From assembly GCA_945873095.1 (NCBI GenBank), contig CAMCBU010000009.1, forward strand, positions 1-64,000: a stretch of DNA of 64,000 nt. The letters run 5' to 3'. The stretch is from Klebsiella pneumoniae. GTDB taxonomy: Bacteria; Pseudomonadota; Gammaproteobacteria; Steroidobacterales; Steroidobacteraceae. The notes below the pieces were generated by a model, which did not search any database, was not told the origin of the DNA, and worked only from the letters and a program-made list of their open reading frames with translations. The position numbers and the translations under genes are program-made. This document shows positions 8,328 to 18,119 of the stretch, in pieces (the stretch's first letter is position 1; each line of letters begins with the position of its first letter).

Positions 8328-9573
8328 GTCGCAAAGCCTCTGCGGGTTGAGTTCGGGCGGCCTGCCATGCCGGATACAAGGTGGCGAGCGCGCACAACAC
8401 GAAAGCCACACCCGCTACCCGCAGCACATCGAGCCATTCGACGTGAGCCGGCAGATCGCTCATGAAATACACCTTGGCGTCGAGGAACTGGATACCGAAT
8501 AGGGCCTCGAGGCCGTGCACGATCGACTCGACGTTGATGGCGAGCAGGATACCGAGTGCGGAACCCATCACGGTACCCGCCAGACCGATCAAGATGCCCT
8601 GTACAGCAAAAGTCTGCAGGATCCCGCTCGGACTCGCACCGAGCGTCCTGAGCAACGCGATATCCGTCTGCTTTTCTTTGACGATCATCACCAGCGTCGC
8701 CACGATGTTGAAAGCCGCAACGGCAACCACCATCAACAAAATCACGAACATCAAACCTTTGGTGAGCTCGATCGATTGGAAAAAATTGGCGTGTACGCGC
8801 GTCCAGTCACTGACGAAATAGCCGCCACCCAACGCAAGCGCTAGGTCGCGCACGACAACCGGCGCCTGCAAGGGATCCGCAAGGGCAAGGCGCAGACCGC
8901 TCACCCCGTCACCGAGCCGATACAAACGCGCCGCATCGGCGAGGCTCATGAGGATCAAGCCCTGATCGAACTCGTACATGCCCGAGGCAAAAACACCCGC
9001 CACGGTGAGCCGTCGCATGCGCGGCACGACGCCATCGGGTGTCGCCGTTGCCTCCGGTGCGATCAACACCACCTTGTCGCCAACTGCGACACCGAGATCG
9101 CGAGCGAGCGATTCACCGAGAATCACGTTCCAGCTGCCGGGCTGAAGCGCATCGATCGACCCTGTCTGCATACGATCGGCAAGACCCGTGGCCTGCTTCT
9201 CGAGCGGCGGGTCGACACCGCGCACCAAGGTGCCCTGCACGCGCGGTCCTGCGGCAATCATGCCGCGCGCTTCGATGTACGGCACGGCCTGCAACACCCC
9301 CGGCCGCGCGATCGCGACCTTGCGGGCCTGCTGCCAATCGTCGAGCGTGCCTTCGAGCCCCATCAGGGTGGCATGCGACGTCACGGCCAGGATGCGTGCG
9401 CGCAATTCGCGCTCGAAGCCGTTCATGACGGACAACACCACGATCAACACAGCCACACCGAGGGTGAGGCCGATGACGGACATCGCGGCCACAAAACTCA
9501 CGAAGCCGCGCCGATGCGTCGAGCGCAAATAACGCGTACCCACCCACCATTCCCAACGGCCAGGGTTAGTCAT
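8320..9573 (-). CDS. Lipoprotein-releasing ABC transporter permease, LolC/LolE family (second copy)
   Basis: This 417-residue permease has the MacB/FtsX-type layout: one N-terminal membrane helix (about 25-47, ending [11 protein letters not shown]), a large periplasmic domain, then three C-terminal helices from about 270 to the end, finishing in [15 protein letters not shown] and the closing PAEAL motif are characteristic of LolC/LolE. It is a paralogue of the preceding gene, with identical length, and presumably forms the heterodimer that hands lipoproteins to LolA. Assignment as LolC or LolE is not safe from sequence alone; the region around [13 protein letters not shown] resembles LolE. 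It overlaps both flanking genes by 8 bases. Confidence 0.9.
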   Translation of the reverse strand: MTNPGRWEWWVGTRYLRSTHRRGFVSFVAAMSVIGLTLGVAVLIVVLSVMNGFERELRARILAVTSHATLMGLEGTLDDWQQARKVAIARPGVLQAVPYIEARGMIAAGPRVQGTLVRGVDPPLEKQATGLADRMQTGSIDALQPGSWNVILGESLARDLGVAVGDKVVLIAPEATATPDGVVPRMRRLTVAGVFASGMYEFDQGLILMSLADAARLYRLGDGVSGLRLALADPLQAPVVVRDLALALGGGYFVSDWTRVHANFFQSIELTKGLMFVILLMVVAVAAFNIVATLVMIVKEKQTDIALLRTLGASPSGILQTFAVQGILIGLAGTVMGSALGILLAINVESIVHGLEALFGIQFLDAKVYFMSDLPAHVEWLDVLRVAGVAFVLCALATLYPAWQAARTQPAEALRHD

Positions 9574-10819
9574 AGCGCAGCGCCTCCGCTGGTGCGATGC
9601 GCGCTGCCCGGCGCGCGGGGTACACCGTCGCGAGCGCCGTGAGCGTCAAGGCACCGATGGCGATCGCGATGACGTTCTGCGCTCGCAGCTCCGAGGGGAT
9701 CCGCGTGACGTAATAGACCTCCGGATCCATGATGTGAAAACCGAACAGCGATTCGAGCACCGGCACCACCACACCGACATTGCCTGCCAACCAGACGCCC
9801 AGAGCTACGCCGAGCAACACCCCGGCCCAGCCGATCACGAGCCCCTGCGTGACGAAGACGCGCTGCACTGCACCCGGCGACATACCAAGCGTGCGAAGGA
9901 TGGCGACATCGGTACGCTTGTCGGTGACGACCATGACGAGCATCGCCACGATGTTGAAGGCCGCGACGGCGACGATCAGCATCAGGATGATCCCCATCAT
10001 CGTTTTCTCGATGCGGATCGCCCGAAAATAATTGGCGTGCTCCTGCGTCCAGTCACGAACGGTGAGCCCCGCGCGCAAGCGGGTCGCGATCTCACGACCG
10101 ACAATCGGGGCGATCATCGGATCGATGAAATGCAAATGCAAACCACGCGCACGCGGGTCACCCGTTGCGAGCGCGGCCACATCGTCGATGTGTGCGAAAG
10201 CCAATGATCCATCGTGATCGTGCAGCCCCGCCTCGAACAGACCCGCCACTCGAAACTCGCGCAAGCGCGGCGTCGGCGTGCCGGCCTCATCCACGCCCGG
10301 CACCAGCAGCGTCACGGAGTCATCGACAGTCACGCCGAGCAGCCGTGCGAGCACGCTACCCAAGATCACCCGATCCGCACCCGCCTCGAGATCGAGAAGC
10401 TTGCCGTCGATGACCGCCGCCGCGGCAGCGGAGACCTCAGGCTCAAAACGCGGGTCGATACCACGCAAACGCAGCGGCAACATCTCCGGCTGTCGAAGTC
10501 CGAGCGCCTGCAATTCGACATAAGGCGCAAGCCCATCGATCTTCGGCTCTTGGCGCAAGGTGTCAGCGAGTCTCTCCCACTCCCGAGGCGCTAGAGGCTG
10601 ATCGCCCGTATTCATGACCCGGGCGTGGCTCGACAAGGACAGCAAGCGATCGCGCAACTCTCCCTCAAATCCGTTCATGACCGAGAGGATGACGATCAGC
10701 GCAGCAACACCCACGCACACCCCGATCAGCGATACCCAGGTGATGAACGAGACGAAGAATTTTCGCGTTCGTGAGCGCACGTATCGCAGACCGACGAACA
10801 ACGACAGAGGCTGGAACAT
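9566..10819 (-). CDS. Lipoprotein-releasing ABC transporter permease, LolC/LolE family (first copy)
   Basis: This is the first gene of the leftward lol-comEC-exb-msbA-lpxK-kdsB run. The 417-residue protein shares topology with its downstream paralogue: helix 1 at about 23-47 ending [11 protein letters not shown], a periplasmic domain of about 220 residues, three C-terminal helices, and the end motif PAEALRYD. The opening MFQPLSLFVGLRYVRSR resembles the LolC N-terminus, so LolC is the more likely role, but this is inference. It works with LolD in the inner membrane to extract lipoproteins. The start lies 67 bp from the divergent mfd start. Confidence 0.9.
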   Translation of the reverse strand: MFQPLSLFVGLRYVRSRTRKFFVSFITWVSLIGVCVGVAALIVILSVMNGFEGELRDRLLSLSSHARVMNTGDQPLAPREWERLADTLRQEPKIDGLAPYVELQALGLRQPEMLPLRLRGIDPRFEPEVSAAAAAVIDGKLLDLEAGADRVILGSVLARLLGVTVDDSVTLLVPGVDEAGTPTPRLREFRVAGLFEAGLHDHDGSLAFAHIDDVAALATGDPRARGLHLHFIDPMIAPIVGREIATRLRAGLTVRDWTQEHANYFRAIRIEKTMMGIILMLIVAVAAFNIVAMLVMVVTDKRTDVAILRTLGMSPGAVQRVFVTQGLVIGWAGVLLGVALGVWLAGNVGVVVPVLESLFGFHIMDPEVYYVTRIPSELRAQNVIAIAIGALTLTALATVYPARRAARIAPAEALRYD

Positions 10820-10886
10820 CAGGGTGGGGATTTAACCACATCACAGGGCTTGCCTCCCCCGGACGGGTCTGTAAGCTTGCGCGCCC
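10820..10886. promoter_or_regulatory. Divergent intergenic region between lolC/E and mfd
   Basis: The 67 bp between the two divergent ATGs must hold the promoters of both units. On the plus strand TTGCCT (10850-10855) and TAAGCT (10872-10877), 16 bp apart, form a weak sigma-70-like pair for mfd. On the minus strand TTAAAT (about 10831-10836) could be a -10 for the lol run, but no good -35 is seen. The assignments are tentative. Confidence 0.3.
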
Positions 10887-13800
10887 ATGCCAATCGGGCT
10901 GCTGAAATCACCGACCCCCGCTGCCAATCGCCCCGAGGTGCATTGGTCCGGCCTGCATGCGAGTGCCACCGCCCTCGCGATCGCCGAGGCCGCCGCGCGC
11001 GAGGATCGCCCGTGGGTCATCATCGAGGCCGACAGCCGCAGCGCCGAGCGACGCCGCGCCGAGCTCGCGTTCTTCGCGCCCGCCGACTTACCGCTGCTGA
11101 GCCTGCCCGACTGGGAAGTGCTGCCCTACGACGTATTCTCACCGCATCCGGATATCACCTCGGAGCGCCTGCTGGCGCTCGCCGAGCTGCCGCACGCGTG
11201 TCGCGGCGTCTTGATCGTGAGCGTCGACACCCTGCTGCAGCGCCTGCCGCCTAAGCCCTATGTGGCCGGTCGCAGCTTCTCGCTCTCGGTCGGTGACACG
11301 CTCGCGCTCGATGCCTTCAAGTTGCGTTTGACCGAAGCGGGCTATTGCAGCGTGAGTCAGGTGACCGACCCCGGTGACTTCGCCCTGCGTGGCTCCCTAC
11401 TCGATGTGTACCCGATGGGCACGACGAGTCCGCTGCGTATCGACCTCTTCGACGACGAGATCGAAGCGATCCGGCGATTCGATCCGCAAACGCAGCGCTC
11501 CGGCGAATCACTGCCCTCGGTGCGTTTGCTGCCCGCTCGCGAGATCCCCCTGGATGGCGATTCGGTACGCGCCTTCCGGCGTCGCTACCGCACTCGCTTC
11601 GAGGGCGATCCGACACGTAGCGCCATCTATCGCGGCATATCCGATGGCATGGCGCCGGCGGGGATCGAGTTTTACTTGCCGCTTTTCTTTGAAGACACGG
11701 CCACCTTGTTTGATTACTTGCCCGGAGGCGCCGTCATCGTCGATGCCACCTTCGGTCTCGAGAGTGTGATCGACCGCAGTTGGGCGGCGCTGCGCGCGCG
11801 CTACGAGGATCGCTGCGGCGATATCGAACGCCCGCTGCTCAAGCCCGACGAGCTCTTCATCGACGAAGCGACCGTCATCGCGGCTTGCCACTCTCACCCG
11901 CGCGTGACCATCGATACGTTCGCGCGCGATGACCAAAGTAGCCTCGGAACCCATGCGCCGCGCGAACTGCGTATCGATGCGCGAGCGGAACGCCCGCTCG
12001 CGCCGCTGAAGACGTTTCTCGACGGCTATCCCGGACGCGTCTTGCTGGCCGCCGACTCACCGGGTCGTCGCGAAGTGCTCGGCGAGCTGCTGCGAGGCGC
12101 GTCACTGCGCGCCAAACTTGTCGATGGTTGGCAGGCGTTTCTCGAGAGTGATGCCCAGCTTGCGATCACGATTGCACCCGAGCTCGCGGGTCTCGCCCTC
12201 GATACACCGCCGCTCACGATTCTCTCCGAGTCGCAGCTCTTTGGTCAGCGCGCTCGACAAGAGCGCCGCCGGCGCAAAGTCACCGCCGATCCGAACGCCA
12301 TTCTGCGTGATCTGCAATCGCTTGCAGCCGGTGCGCCGGTCGTTCACGAGGAATATGGTGTCGGTCGCTACGTCGGACTGCAGATCATGGAGGTCGGCGG
12401 TCAGAGTGGCGAATTTTTGGTACTCGAGTATCACGGCGGTGATCGTCTTTACGTGCCCGTGCATTCGCTGCACTTGGTCAGCCGCTACTCGGGTGCGGCG
12501 CCCGAGAGCGCGCCGCTGCATCGACTCGGCACGGATCAATGGAGTAAAGCTCGCAAACGCGCCGCCGAGAAAGTACGCGATGTCGCTGCCGAATTGCTCG
12601 ATCTTTACGCGCAGCGCAAAGCGCGCCGCGGTATTCGCCTCGCCTCTGGAGATCTCGAGTATCAAGCGTTCGCCAATGCGTTCCCCTTCGAGGAAACTGC
12701 CGATCAGGCCGAGGCCATCGATAAGGTGATCGCCGATCTTGCTGCCGAGCAACCGATGGATCGCATCGTCTGCGGCGATGTGGGCTTTGGCAAAACGGAA
12801 GTGGCGATGCGCGCTGCCTTCGTAGCCGTGCAGGCGGGCAAACAGGTCGCCGTGCTCGTACCGACCACGCTGTTGGCCCAGCAGCATGCCGCCAATTTCG
12901 CCGATCGATTTGCCGACTGGCCCGTGCGCATCGAAGCGTTGTCACGCTTCCGCTCGGCTAAAGAATCGTCGGCGGTACTCGAGGCGGTCGAGAAAGGCAC
13001 CGTCGATATCGTCATCGCCACGCACCGACTGTTACACGCGAACGCCCGCTTCAAGGATTTGGGGCTAATTATCGTTGACGAGGAGCATCGTTTCGGCGTA
13101 CGCGACAAAGAAAGACTCAAGGCCTTGCGGGCGGAGGTGCATGTGCTCACGCTCACGGCGACACCGATCCCCCGCACCTTGAACATGGCGCTCGGCGGTC
13201 TGCGCGAGTTGTCCTTGATCGCAACGCCGCCCGCGGAGCGCCTCGCCATCAAGACCTTCGTCACCGAGTGGAGTGACAGCACGATCCGCGAGGCGATCCT
13301 GCGCGAGATGCGCCGTGGCGGCCAAGCCTACTATGTTCATAACGAGGTCAAAGATATCGAGAAGGTCGCAGCGGATCTGGCCAAGCTCGTCCCGGAAGCC
13401 AACATCCGTGTGGGTCACGGTCAGATGCGCGAGCGGGAGCTCGAGGCGCTGATGGTGGATTTCTACCACCGTCGCTTCGATATCCTCGTCTGTACGACCA
13501 TCATCGAGAGCGGCATCGATGTGCCGAGCGCCAATACGATCATCATCGATCGGGCCGATCGTTTTGGTCTCGCGCAGCTGCATCAGATGCGCGGTCGCGT
13601 CGGTCGCTCTCATCATCGTGCATATGCCTATCTCTTGATCTCCTCGCGCAAGGCGCTCACCGGCGATGCCTTGAAACGCCTCGAGGCGCTCGAGTCGCTG
13701 GAGGATCTCGGCGCCGGTTTCGTGTTGGCAACTCACGACCTCGAGATCCGCGGCGCCGGCGAGTTGTTAGGTGAAGAGCAAAGCGGCGAGATGACCGAGG

Positions 13801-14339
13801 TCGGCTTGACGCTGTACCTCGATATGCTCGATCGCGCCGTCAAGGCCATGAAAAGCGGCAAGACCATCGATCTCGAAGCGCCGCTCGCGAGCGCCTCTGA
13901 GGTCGAACTGCGTGTGCCTGCCTTGCTCCCCGACGATTACGTGGCGGATGTGCACGTACGCCTCGCGCTCTATAAACGCATCGCAGCAGCACCGGATGAA
14001 GCCGCGCTCGAGGAACTCACCGCCGAACTCGTCGATCGCTTCGGACCTCTGCCCGCGCAAACTCAGAACCTGCTACGCACGGCGCGCATCCGCCTGCTGA
14101 CCCGCCAGATGGGTGTCCGTCGGCTCGACTTCGGCGCCCACGGCGGTTATCTGCTGTTCGAGGCGGATAATCGTATCGACCCGGCTGCAGTGATCCGTTT
14201 GATTCAGGATCGCTCGCGCGAGTACAAACTCGAGGGGCCACTCAAGCTGCGGGTGTCGCGCGATCTCGATGACGAGCTGGAACGCTTCGATTTCGTCACG
14301 GCGCTGCTGCAACGACTCATCAACAATCGACTGAGTTAA
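10887..14339 (+). CDS. mfd: Transcription-repair coupling factor Mfd
   Basis: Mfd removes RNA polymerase stalled at DNA lesions and recruits UvrA for repair. The 1150-residue protein has the UvrB-like N-terminal modules, an RNA-polymerase-interacting (CarD-like) domain around 482-560 starting VVHEEYGVGRYVGL, then a RecG-like translocase: Walker A GDVGFGKTE (about 630-638), DEEH box (731-734), the TATPIPRTLNMA motif and the QLHQMRGRVGRS helicase motif, and a C-terminal TRCF domain. Length is normal. It is followed after 10 bp by the csiV-family gene on the same strand. Confidence 0.98.
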   Translation: MPIGLLKSPTPAANRPEVHWSGLHASATALAIAEAAAREDRPWVIIEADSRSAERRRAELAFFAPADLPLLSLPDWEVLPYDVFSPHPDITSERLLALAELPHACRGVLIVSVDTLLQRLPPKPYVAGRSFSLSVGDTLALDAFKLRLTEAGYCSVSQVTDPGDFALRGSLLDVYPMGTTSPLRIDLFDDEIEAIRRFDPQTQRSGESLPSVRLLPAREIPLDGDSVRAFRRRYRTRFEGDPTRSAIYRGISDGMAPAGIEFYLPLFFEDTATLFDYLPGGAVIVDATFGLESVIDRSWAALRARYEDRCGDIERPLLKPDELFIDEATVIAACHSHPRVTIDTFARDDQSSLGTHAPRELRIDARAERPLAPLKTFLDGYPGRVLLAADSPGRREVLGELLRGASLRAKLVDGWQAFLESDAQLAITIAPELAGLALDTPPLTILSESQLFGQRARQERRRRKVTADPNAILRDLQSLAAGAPVVHEEYGVGRYVGLQIMEVGGQSGEFLVLEYHGGDRLYVPVHSLHLVSRYSGAAPESAPLHRLGTDQWSKARKRAAEKVRDVAAELLDLYAQRKARRGIRLASGDLEYQAFANAFPFEETADQAEAIDKVIADLAAEQPMDRIVCGDVGFGKTEVAMRAAFVAVQAGKQVAVLVPTTLLAQQHAANFADRFADWPVRIEALSRFRSAKESSAVLEAVEKGTVDIVIATHRLLHANARFKDLGLIIVDEEHRFGVRDKERLKALRAEVHVLTLTATPIPRTLNMALGGLRELSLIATPPAERLAIKTFVTEWSDSTIREAILREMRRGGQAYYVHNEVKDIEKVAADLAKLVPEANIRVGHGQMRERELEALMVDFYHRRFDILVCTTIIESGIDVPSANTIIIDRADRFGLAQLHQMRGRVGRSHHRAYAYLLISSRKALTGDALKRLEALESLEDLGAGFVLATHDLEIRGAGELLGEEQSGEMTEVGLTLYLDMLDRAVKAMKSGKTIDLEAPLASASEVELRVPALLPDDYVADVHVRLALYKRIAAAPDEAALEELTAELVDRFGPLPAQTQNLLRTARIRLLTRQMGVRRLDFGAHGGYLLFEADNRIDPAAVIRLIQDRSREYKLEGPLKLRVSRDLDDELERFDFVTALLQRLINNRLS

Positions 14340-14349
14340 GATCGCGCCT

Positions 14350-14934
14350 ATGCGTGATTTCATCCGAGGCGGGCTGTGCTGGCTACTGACGAGCGCGAGC
14401 TTGTTCACGCTCACACCGCTCGCGCTGGCCCAAACGACGAGCACGGCGAGTGCCTATACGATCGAAGTGATCGTGTTTCGCAACAACGGTCCGCGCGAAG
14501 CCGGTGTCGGCGGCACCCCACCCCTCCGTGGCGCCGAAGAGTCCGATACGCCCCCAGCAGCCGCGCAGATCGGGCGCTTCATCGCAGCGACGCCAACCGC
14601 ACGGCTGCGACTCACCGGCCTGCGTCAAAGAATGTCCGCCGGTGGCTATCGCATCTTGGCCCACGCCGGTTGGACTCAAACGGCCAGCAGCTGGGGTGGC
14701 CGCACGGGCATCCCTTTGGAAACGCTTGGTGTCGCCGCGCCCGGGCTCTCGGGTAATTTCCTACTCGAGCGCGGCTCGCTGCTGCACTTTGGCATGAACC
14801 TGCGCTACCAACCGGATGAGTCGACGCTCCACGAGCTCAGCGAGCTGCGCCGCGTGCGTTTCGAAGAGCGGCACTATTACGATCACCCGGGCGTCGGTGT
14901 GATCGCCGTGGTCACTTCAGCCGCTCGACCTTAG
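14350..14934 (+). CDS. CsiV-family periplasmic protein
   Basis: The 194-residue protein begins with a signal peptide ending near ALA-Q (about residue 28), followed by YTIEVIVFRNNGP, the characteristic opening of the CsiV peptidoglycan-binding family first studied in Shewanella. The rest is a compact alpha/beta segment with a well-conserved C-terminal stretch (RVRFEERHYYDHPGVGVIA). Its place immediately after mfd matches Pseudomonas. It probably acts in the periplasm near peptidoglycan, but its molecular job is not established. It ends 26 bp from the convergent nagZ stop. Confidence 0.75.
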   Translation: MRDFIRGGLCWLLTSASLFTLTPLALAQTTSTASAYTIEVIVFRNNGPREAGVGGTPPLRGAEESDTPPAAAQIGRFIAATPTARLRLTGLRQRMSAGGYRILAHAGWTQTASSWGGRTGIPLETLGVAAPGLSGNFLLERGSLLHFGMNLRYQPDESTLHELSELRRVRFEERHYYDHPGVGVIAVVTSAARP

Positions 14935-14943
14935 CTCCTGCTC

Positions 14944-14975
14944 TCAGCCGAGCTTGAGTTTCAGCCGAGCTTGAG
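14944..14975. repeat. 17-bp direct repeat spanning the nagZ stop
   Basis: The 15-mer tcagccgagcttgag occurs at 14944-14958 and again at 14961-14975, a period of 17. The right copy holds the last codons and TGA of nagZ, so the left copy is a duplicated gene end lying just past the stop, in the short gap between the convergent csiV-family gene and nagZ. Confidence 0.8.
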
Positions 14976-16001
14976 CTCGGGCGGCTGCAGACAACGCTCG
15001 AGGGTGCGTTGTGCGGCGTGCCACTCCGGCGTGGTGCGCAACGAGGCGCCGGTCGTCGCGCCCTTGCCGTGCAATCGCACGCGGCGCAGCGCCGCGGCGA
15101 CATCGAGCGGTACTTTCAGTCCATCGAGTACGGCCTCGGCACTCGGCTTGTGATTACAGACCGGCAAGACATCGCAACCGGCTGCGAGGGCTTTTTCCGC
15201 TCGCTCGACGATACCCCCCACCGCCGCGGCCCCGGCCATCGACAAGTCATCGGCGAACACAACGCCACCAAAATTCAGATCGCCTCGCAGCACCCCGCGG
15301 ATCCAACGTGCAGACGCACTCGCCGGCACGTCGTCGATCTTGGGATACAACACGTGTGCGACCATCACACCCGCCAGCCCATTGGCGATCAGCACGCGAT
15401 ACGGGGCGATATCCTCATCGAGATCGACGAGTTCGCGGCGATCGATCGGCAACGCATGGTGCGAGTCGGCGACCACCGCGCCATGTCCGGGGAAATGCTT
15501 GGCCGTGGCTACCATGCCGGCATTGCGCATACCGTGCATATAAGCAACCGCAAGTTCGCCGACGACACTCGCCTTGGCGTGGAATGCGCGTTCACCGATG
15601 ACCTCGCTGATGCCGTAATCGAGATCGACACAGGGCGCAAACGACAGATCTACGCCGCAAGCACGCAGTTCCGCCGCCATCAACCAACCGAGTTCGCGCG
15701 CGAGCGCCAAGCCCGCTCGAGGCTCGGCGTCGTACTCCAGTCCGATGCGACGCACTGCGGGTAACCGCGAAAAGCCCTCGCGGAAGCGCTGCACTCGTCC
15801 GCCCTCGTGGTCGACCCCGACGATGAGCGCGGGCGAGCGGATCGCATGGATATCCGCTACCAAGCGCGTCAGTTGCTCAGGCGATTCGTAGTTGCGCGAA
15901 AACAGGATCACGCTGCCGACGAGCGGATGCCGCAACATCTCGCGCTCGGTGGGCTGCAACTGCGTTCCTTCGAGATCGACCATCACGGGACCGAGTGTCA
16001 T
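14961..16001 (-). CDS. nagZ: Beta-N-acetylhexosaminidase NagZ (peptidoglycan recycling)
   Basis: NagZ cleaves GlcNAc from GlcNAc-1,6-anhydroMurNAc peptides in the cytoplasm during muropeptide recycling. The 346-residue GH3 enzyme shows KHFPGHG (168-174) with D-S-H-H at 179-182, the histidine/aspartate loop typical of NagZ, and the nucleophile region VVFADDLSM near 248. The ATG at 16001 was chosen because it overlaps the rlmD TGA as ATGA and yields MTLGPVMVDLEG at the expected N-terminus; the longer frame adds 46 unrelated residues. It is the last gene of the rpoE-to-nagZ run. Confidence 0.95.
   Translation of the reverse strand: MTLGPVMVDLEGTQLQPTEREMLRHPLVGSVILFSRNYESPEQLTRLVADIHAIRSPALIVGVDHEGGRVQRFREGFSRLPAVRRIGLEYDAEPRAGLALARELGWLMAAELRACGVDLSFAPCVDLDYGISEVIGERAFHAKASVVGELAVAYMHGMRNAGMVATAKHFPGHGAVVADSHHALPIDRRELVDLDEDIAPYRVLIANGLAGVMVAHVLYPKIDDVPASASARWIRGVLRGDLNFGGVVFADDLSMAGAAAVGGIVERAEKALAAGCDVLPVCNHKPSAEAVLDGLKVPLDVAAALRRVRLHGKGATTGASLRTTPEWHAAQRTLERCLQPPELKLG
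14965..14980. terminator. Short hairpin at the nagZ 3' end
   Basis: CCGAGC (14965-14970) and GCTCGG (14975-14980) pair across a TTGA loop, inside the last nagZ codons and facing the convergent csiV-family gene. There is no U tract. It could be a weak bidirectional stop signal or chance in GC-rich sequence. Confidence 0.2.
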
Positions 16002-17320
16002 CGTGCACGCTCCAAAACTGCGATCGATTCGACGTGATTGGTATGCGGGAACATGTCGATCACGCCCGCCGAGTGCAAACGGTAACCCAAGTCGTGACAC
16101 AGCACACCGACATCGCGCGCGAGTGTGCCCGGATGACACGCAACGTAGACGATGCGCGGTGCACCCGTCGCCGCGACCCGCGGCAGCACCTCGAGCGCCC
16201 CGGCCCGTGGCGGATCGAGCAGCACGCGCGTGTAACCGCCCTGGAATGCGCTCTGCCCGGCTTCGGCGTCAAACAAATTGGCGACGCAAAAGCTGGCATT
16301 GGCAAGACCGTTCAGTTCGGCATTACGGCGCGCACGCGCAACGAGACCCGCATCGCCCTCGACCCCGAGAACGGAGCCAGCCTTGCGAGCCAGCGCCAAG
16401 CTAAAATTACCTAGTCCGCAGAATAGATCGAGCACCCGATCCTGCGGACCGACCTGCAACAGCTCGACTGCGCGATCGACCAGGGTTTCATTGACCGCTG
16501 CATTGATTTGCACGAAGTCGGTCGGCTCGAACTCGAAAGTCAGCCCCTCGTTCGTCAAAGAATAACGCAGTGGCGCGGCATCTCCGACGAGCGGCACGAT
16601 ACTCTCCACACCACCGGATTGCAGATAGATGCGAACACCGAAAGATTTCTCGAACTCGCGCAAGGCCGCCAGATCCGCTGCACACAAAGCGGCCAGATGA
16701 CGGAACACCAACAGCGTCAGCTCCGGGGTGACAGCCGCCTCGATCTGCGGGATGCTGTCTTTGGCCGCCATACCGGTGAGCAGATCGGATAAAGGTGTGA
16801 TCAAGTCATCCAGTGGCGCCGCCAGAATCTCGCAGCGCTCGAGTGCCGCGATGTAGGGCTTCGCTCGCTCGCGAAATCCAACCAGCACCCGCCCTCGTTT
16901 GATGACGAACTTGGCACCCAGACGCGCCCGCCGCCGATAACGCCACACCGGCCCCTCGATCGGCGGCAGCCAAGCTTGCGGCGTCACTTTGGCAATGCGC
17001 TGCAAGTTATCCGCTAACTCCTGCTGCTTCGCCGCCAACTGCGCAGCCGGCGCAAAGTGTTGCAACGAGCAACCGCCACACACGCCAAAGTGCGCGCACT
17101 TCGGCGCAACTCGATCGGCCGAGGGCGTGACGACTTCGACGAGTACGGCTTCGTCATGCTGACGATGCCGTCGCTGTCGTTGGAAACGAATGGTTTCACC
17201 TGGCAGCACACCGGGTACGAACACGGTCTTGGTACCGCGGACGACGCCTTCGCCATCGTGATTCAAAGCGGCGACCACGCCCTCTTCGATCGGGGCGGCT
17301 TCGATACGCGATCGGCTCAT
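15998..17320 (-). CDS. rlmD: 23S rRNA (uracil-5-)-methyltransferase RlmD
   Basis: RlmD methylates U1939 of 23S rRNA. The 440-residue protein has an N-terminal TRAM domain (about 10-65), an Fe-S cluster motif with C75, C81, C84 and C163, and a SAM-binding fold with LDLFCGLGNFSLA near 292 and the catalytic ACHPGTLARD loop near 395. The longer frame starts at 17350, but the ATG at 17320 overlaps the upstream exonuclease stop as ATGA and matches family length. The Fe-S cysteines separate RlmD from RlmC and TrmA with fair certainty. Confidence 0.93.
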   Translation of the reverse strand: MSRSRIEAAPIEEGVVAALNHDGEGVVRGTKTVFVPGVLPGETIRFQRQRRHRQHDEAVLVEVVTPSADRVAPKCAHFGVCGGCSLQHFAPAAQLAAKQQELADNLQRIAKVTPQAWLPPIEGPVWRYRRRARLGAKFVIKRGRVLVGFRERAKPYIAALERCEILAAPLDDLITPLSDLLTGMAAKDSIPQIEAAVTPELTLLVFRHLAALCAADLAALREFEKSFGVRIYLQSGGVESIVPLVGDAAPLRYSLTNEGLTFEFEPTDFVQINAAVNETLVDRAVELLQVGPQDRVLDLFCGLGNFSLALARKAGSVLGVEGDAGLVARARRNAELNGLANASFCVANLFDAEAGQSAFQGGYTRVLLDPPRAGALEVLPRVAATGAPRIVYVACHPGTLARDVGVLCHDLGYRLHSAGVIDMFPHTNHVESIAVLERAR

Positions 17321-18108
17321 CGCGGCGTCGGCAAGGGCGATGCGGGCCAAGCCGCCAAGAACTCGGCGAAGTGTGGTTCATCGGAATTTGCCAGCAATGC
17401 GCGTACGCGAGCCTCCTCATTCGCACACTCGGTCTCATCGAGATGACCACGCATGCGCTGAAAGCGCAGGTAAACGAGCCAGGTGTTGAGCACATCGGTC
17501 TCGCAGTAGCGACGGATCCCCGCGAGGTCGCCCGCCTCATAGGCACCCCAGACCTGATCGCCCGAAAAGCCGAGTTTGCCCGGAAAGCCGAGCAGATAAG
17601 CCATGTCGGAGAGACTCGCCTTGGCGCGCGGCTGATAGGCCGAGAGCACATCCATCAGGTCGGTGTGACGCTCGTGGAATCGACTGAGATAGTTGTTCCA
17701 CTTGAACGAGCTGTCCTCGGCACCGCTCTCCCAGTAACGCGGTGCAACGACACCATGTTTGAGCGCGCGGTAGTGCAACACCGGCAGATCGAAGCCACCC
17801 CCATTCCACGAGACGAGAGTCGGCGTATAGCGATCGATGCCCTCGAAGAACCGTGCGACGAGCTCACCCTCGTTCGATTCGAGATCGCCCAAACTCCAAA
17901 CCTTCAGCGTGTCACCCCGGCGCAGCACGCAGGAGATCGCCACGATGCGATGCTGCTCATGCGGCAAAAACTCGCTGCCGCGGTGCTGGCGTGCATGCGC
18001 GAACATCGCCTTGGCAACCTGACTATCCGAGAGCCCCTCGAGGTCAAACACACGTCGCCCCAGTTCGAGATCGGGAACCGTTTCAATATCGAAAACCAGT
18101 ATGGTCAT
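17317..18108 (-). CDS. Predicted 3'-5' exonuclease, PolB-like (DNA_pol_B_exo2 family)
   Basis: The 263-residue protein has the DEDD-type exonuclease plan: ExoI FDIETVPD with D7 and E9, ExoII SWNGGGFDLPVL near 100-111, and ExoIII YCETDVLNT near 202-210. This matches the uncharacterised bacterial family related to the proofreading domain of DNA polymerase B. No polymerase domain is attached. It lies between pdxJ (11 bp upstream) and rlmD (4-bp overlap). The cellular substrate is unknown; a DNA or RNA 3'-end trimming role is inferred only from the catalytic residues. Confidence 0.85.
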   Translation of the reverse strand: MTILVFDIETVPDLELGRRVFDLEGLSDSQVAKAMFAHARQHRGSEFLPHEQHRIVAISCVLRRGDTLKVWSLGDLESNEGELVARFFEGIDRYTPTLVSWNGGGFDLPVLHYRALKHGVVAPRYWESGAEDSSFKWNNYLSRFHERHTDLMDVLSAYQPRAKASLSDMAYLLGFPGKLGFSGDQVWGAYEAGDLAGIRRYCETDVLNTWLVYLRFQRMRGHLDETECANEEARVRALLANSDEPHFAEFLAAWPASPLPTPR

Positions 18109-18119
18109 GGGGGTCCTCT

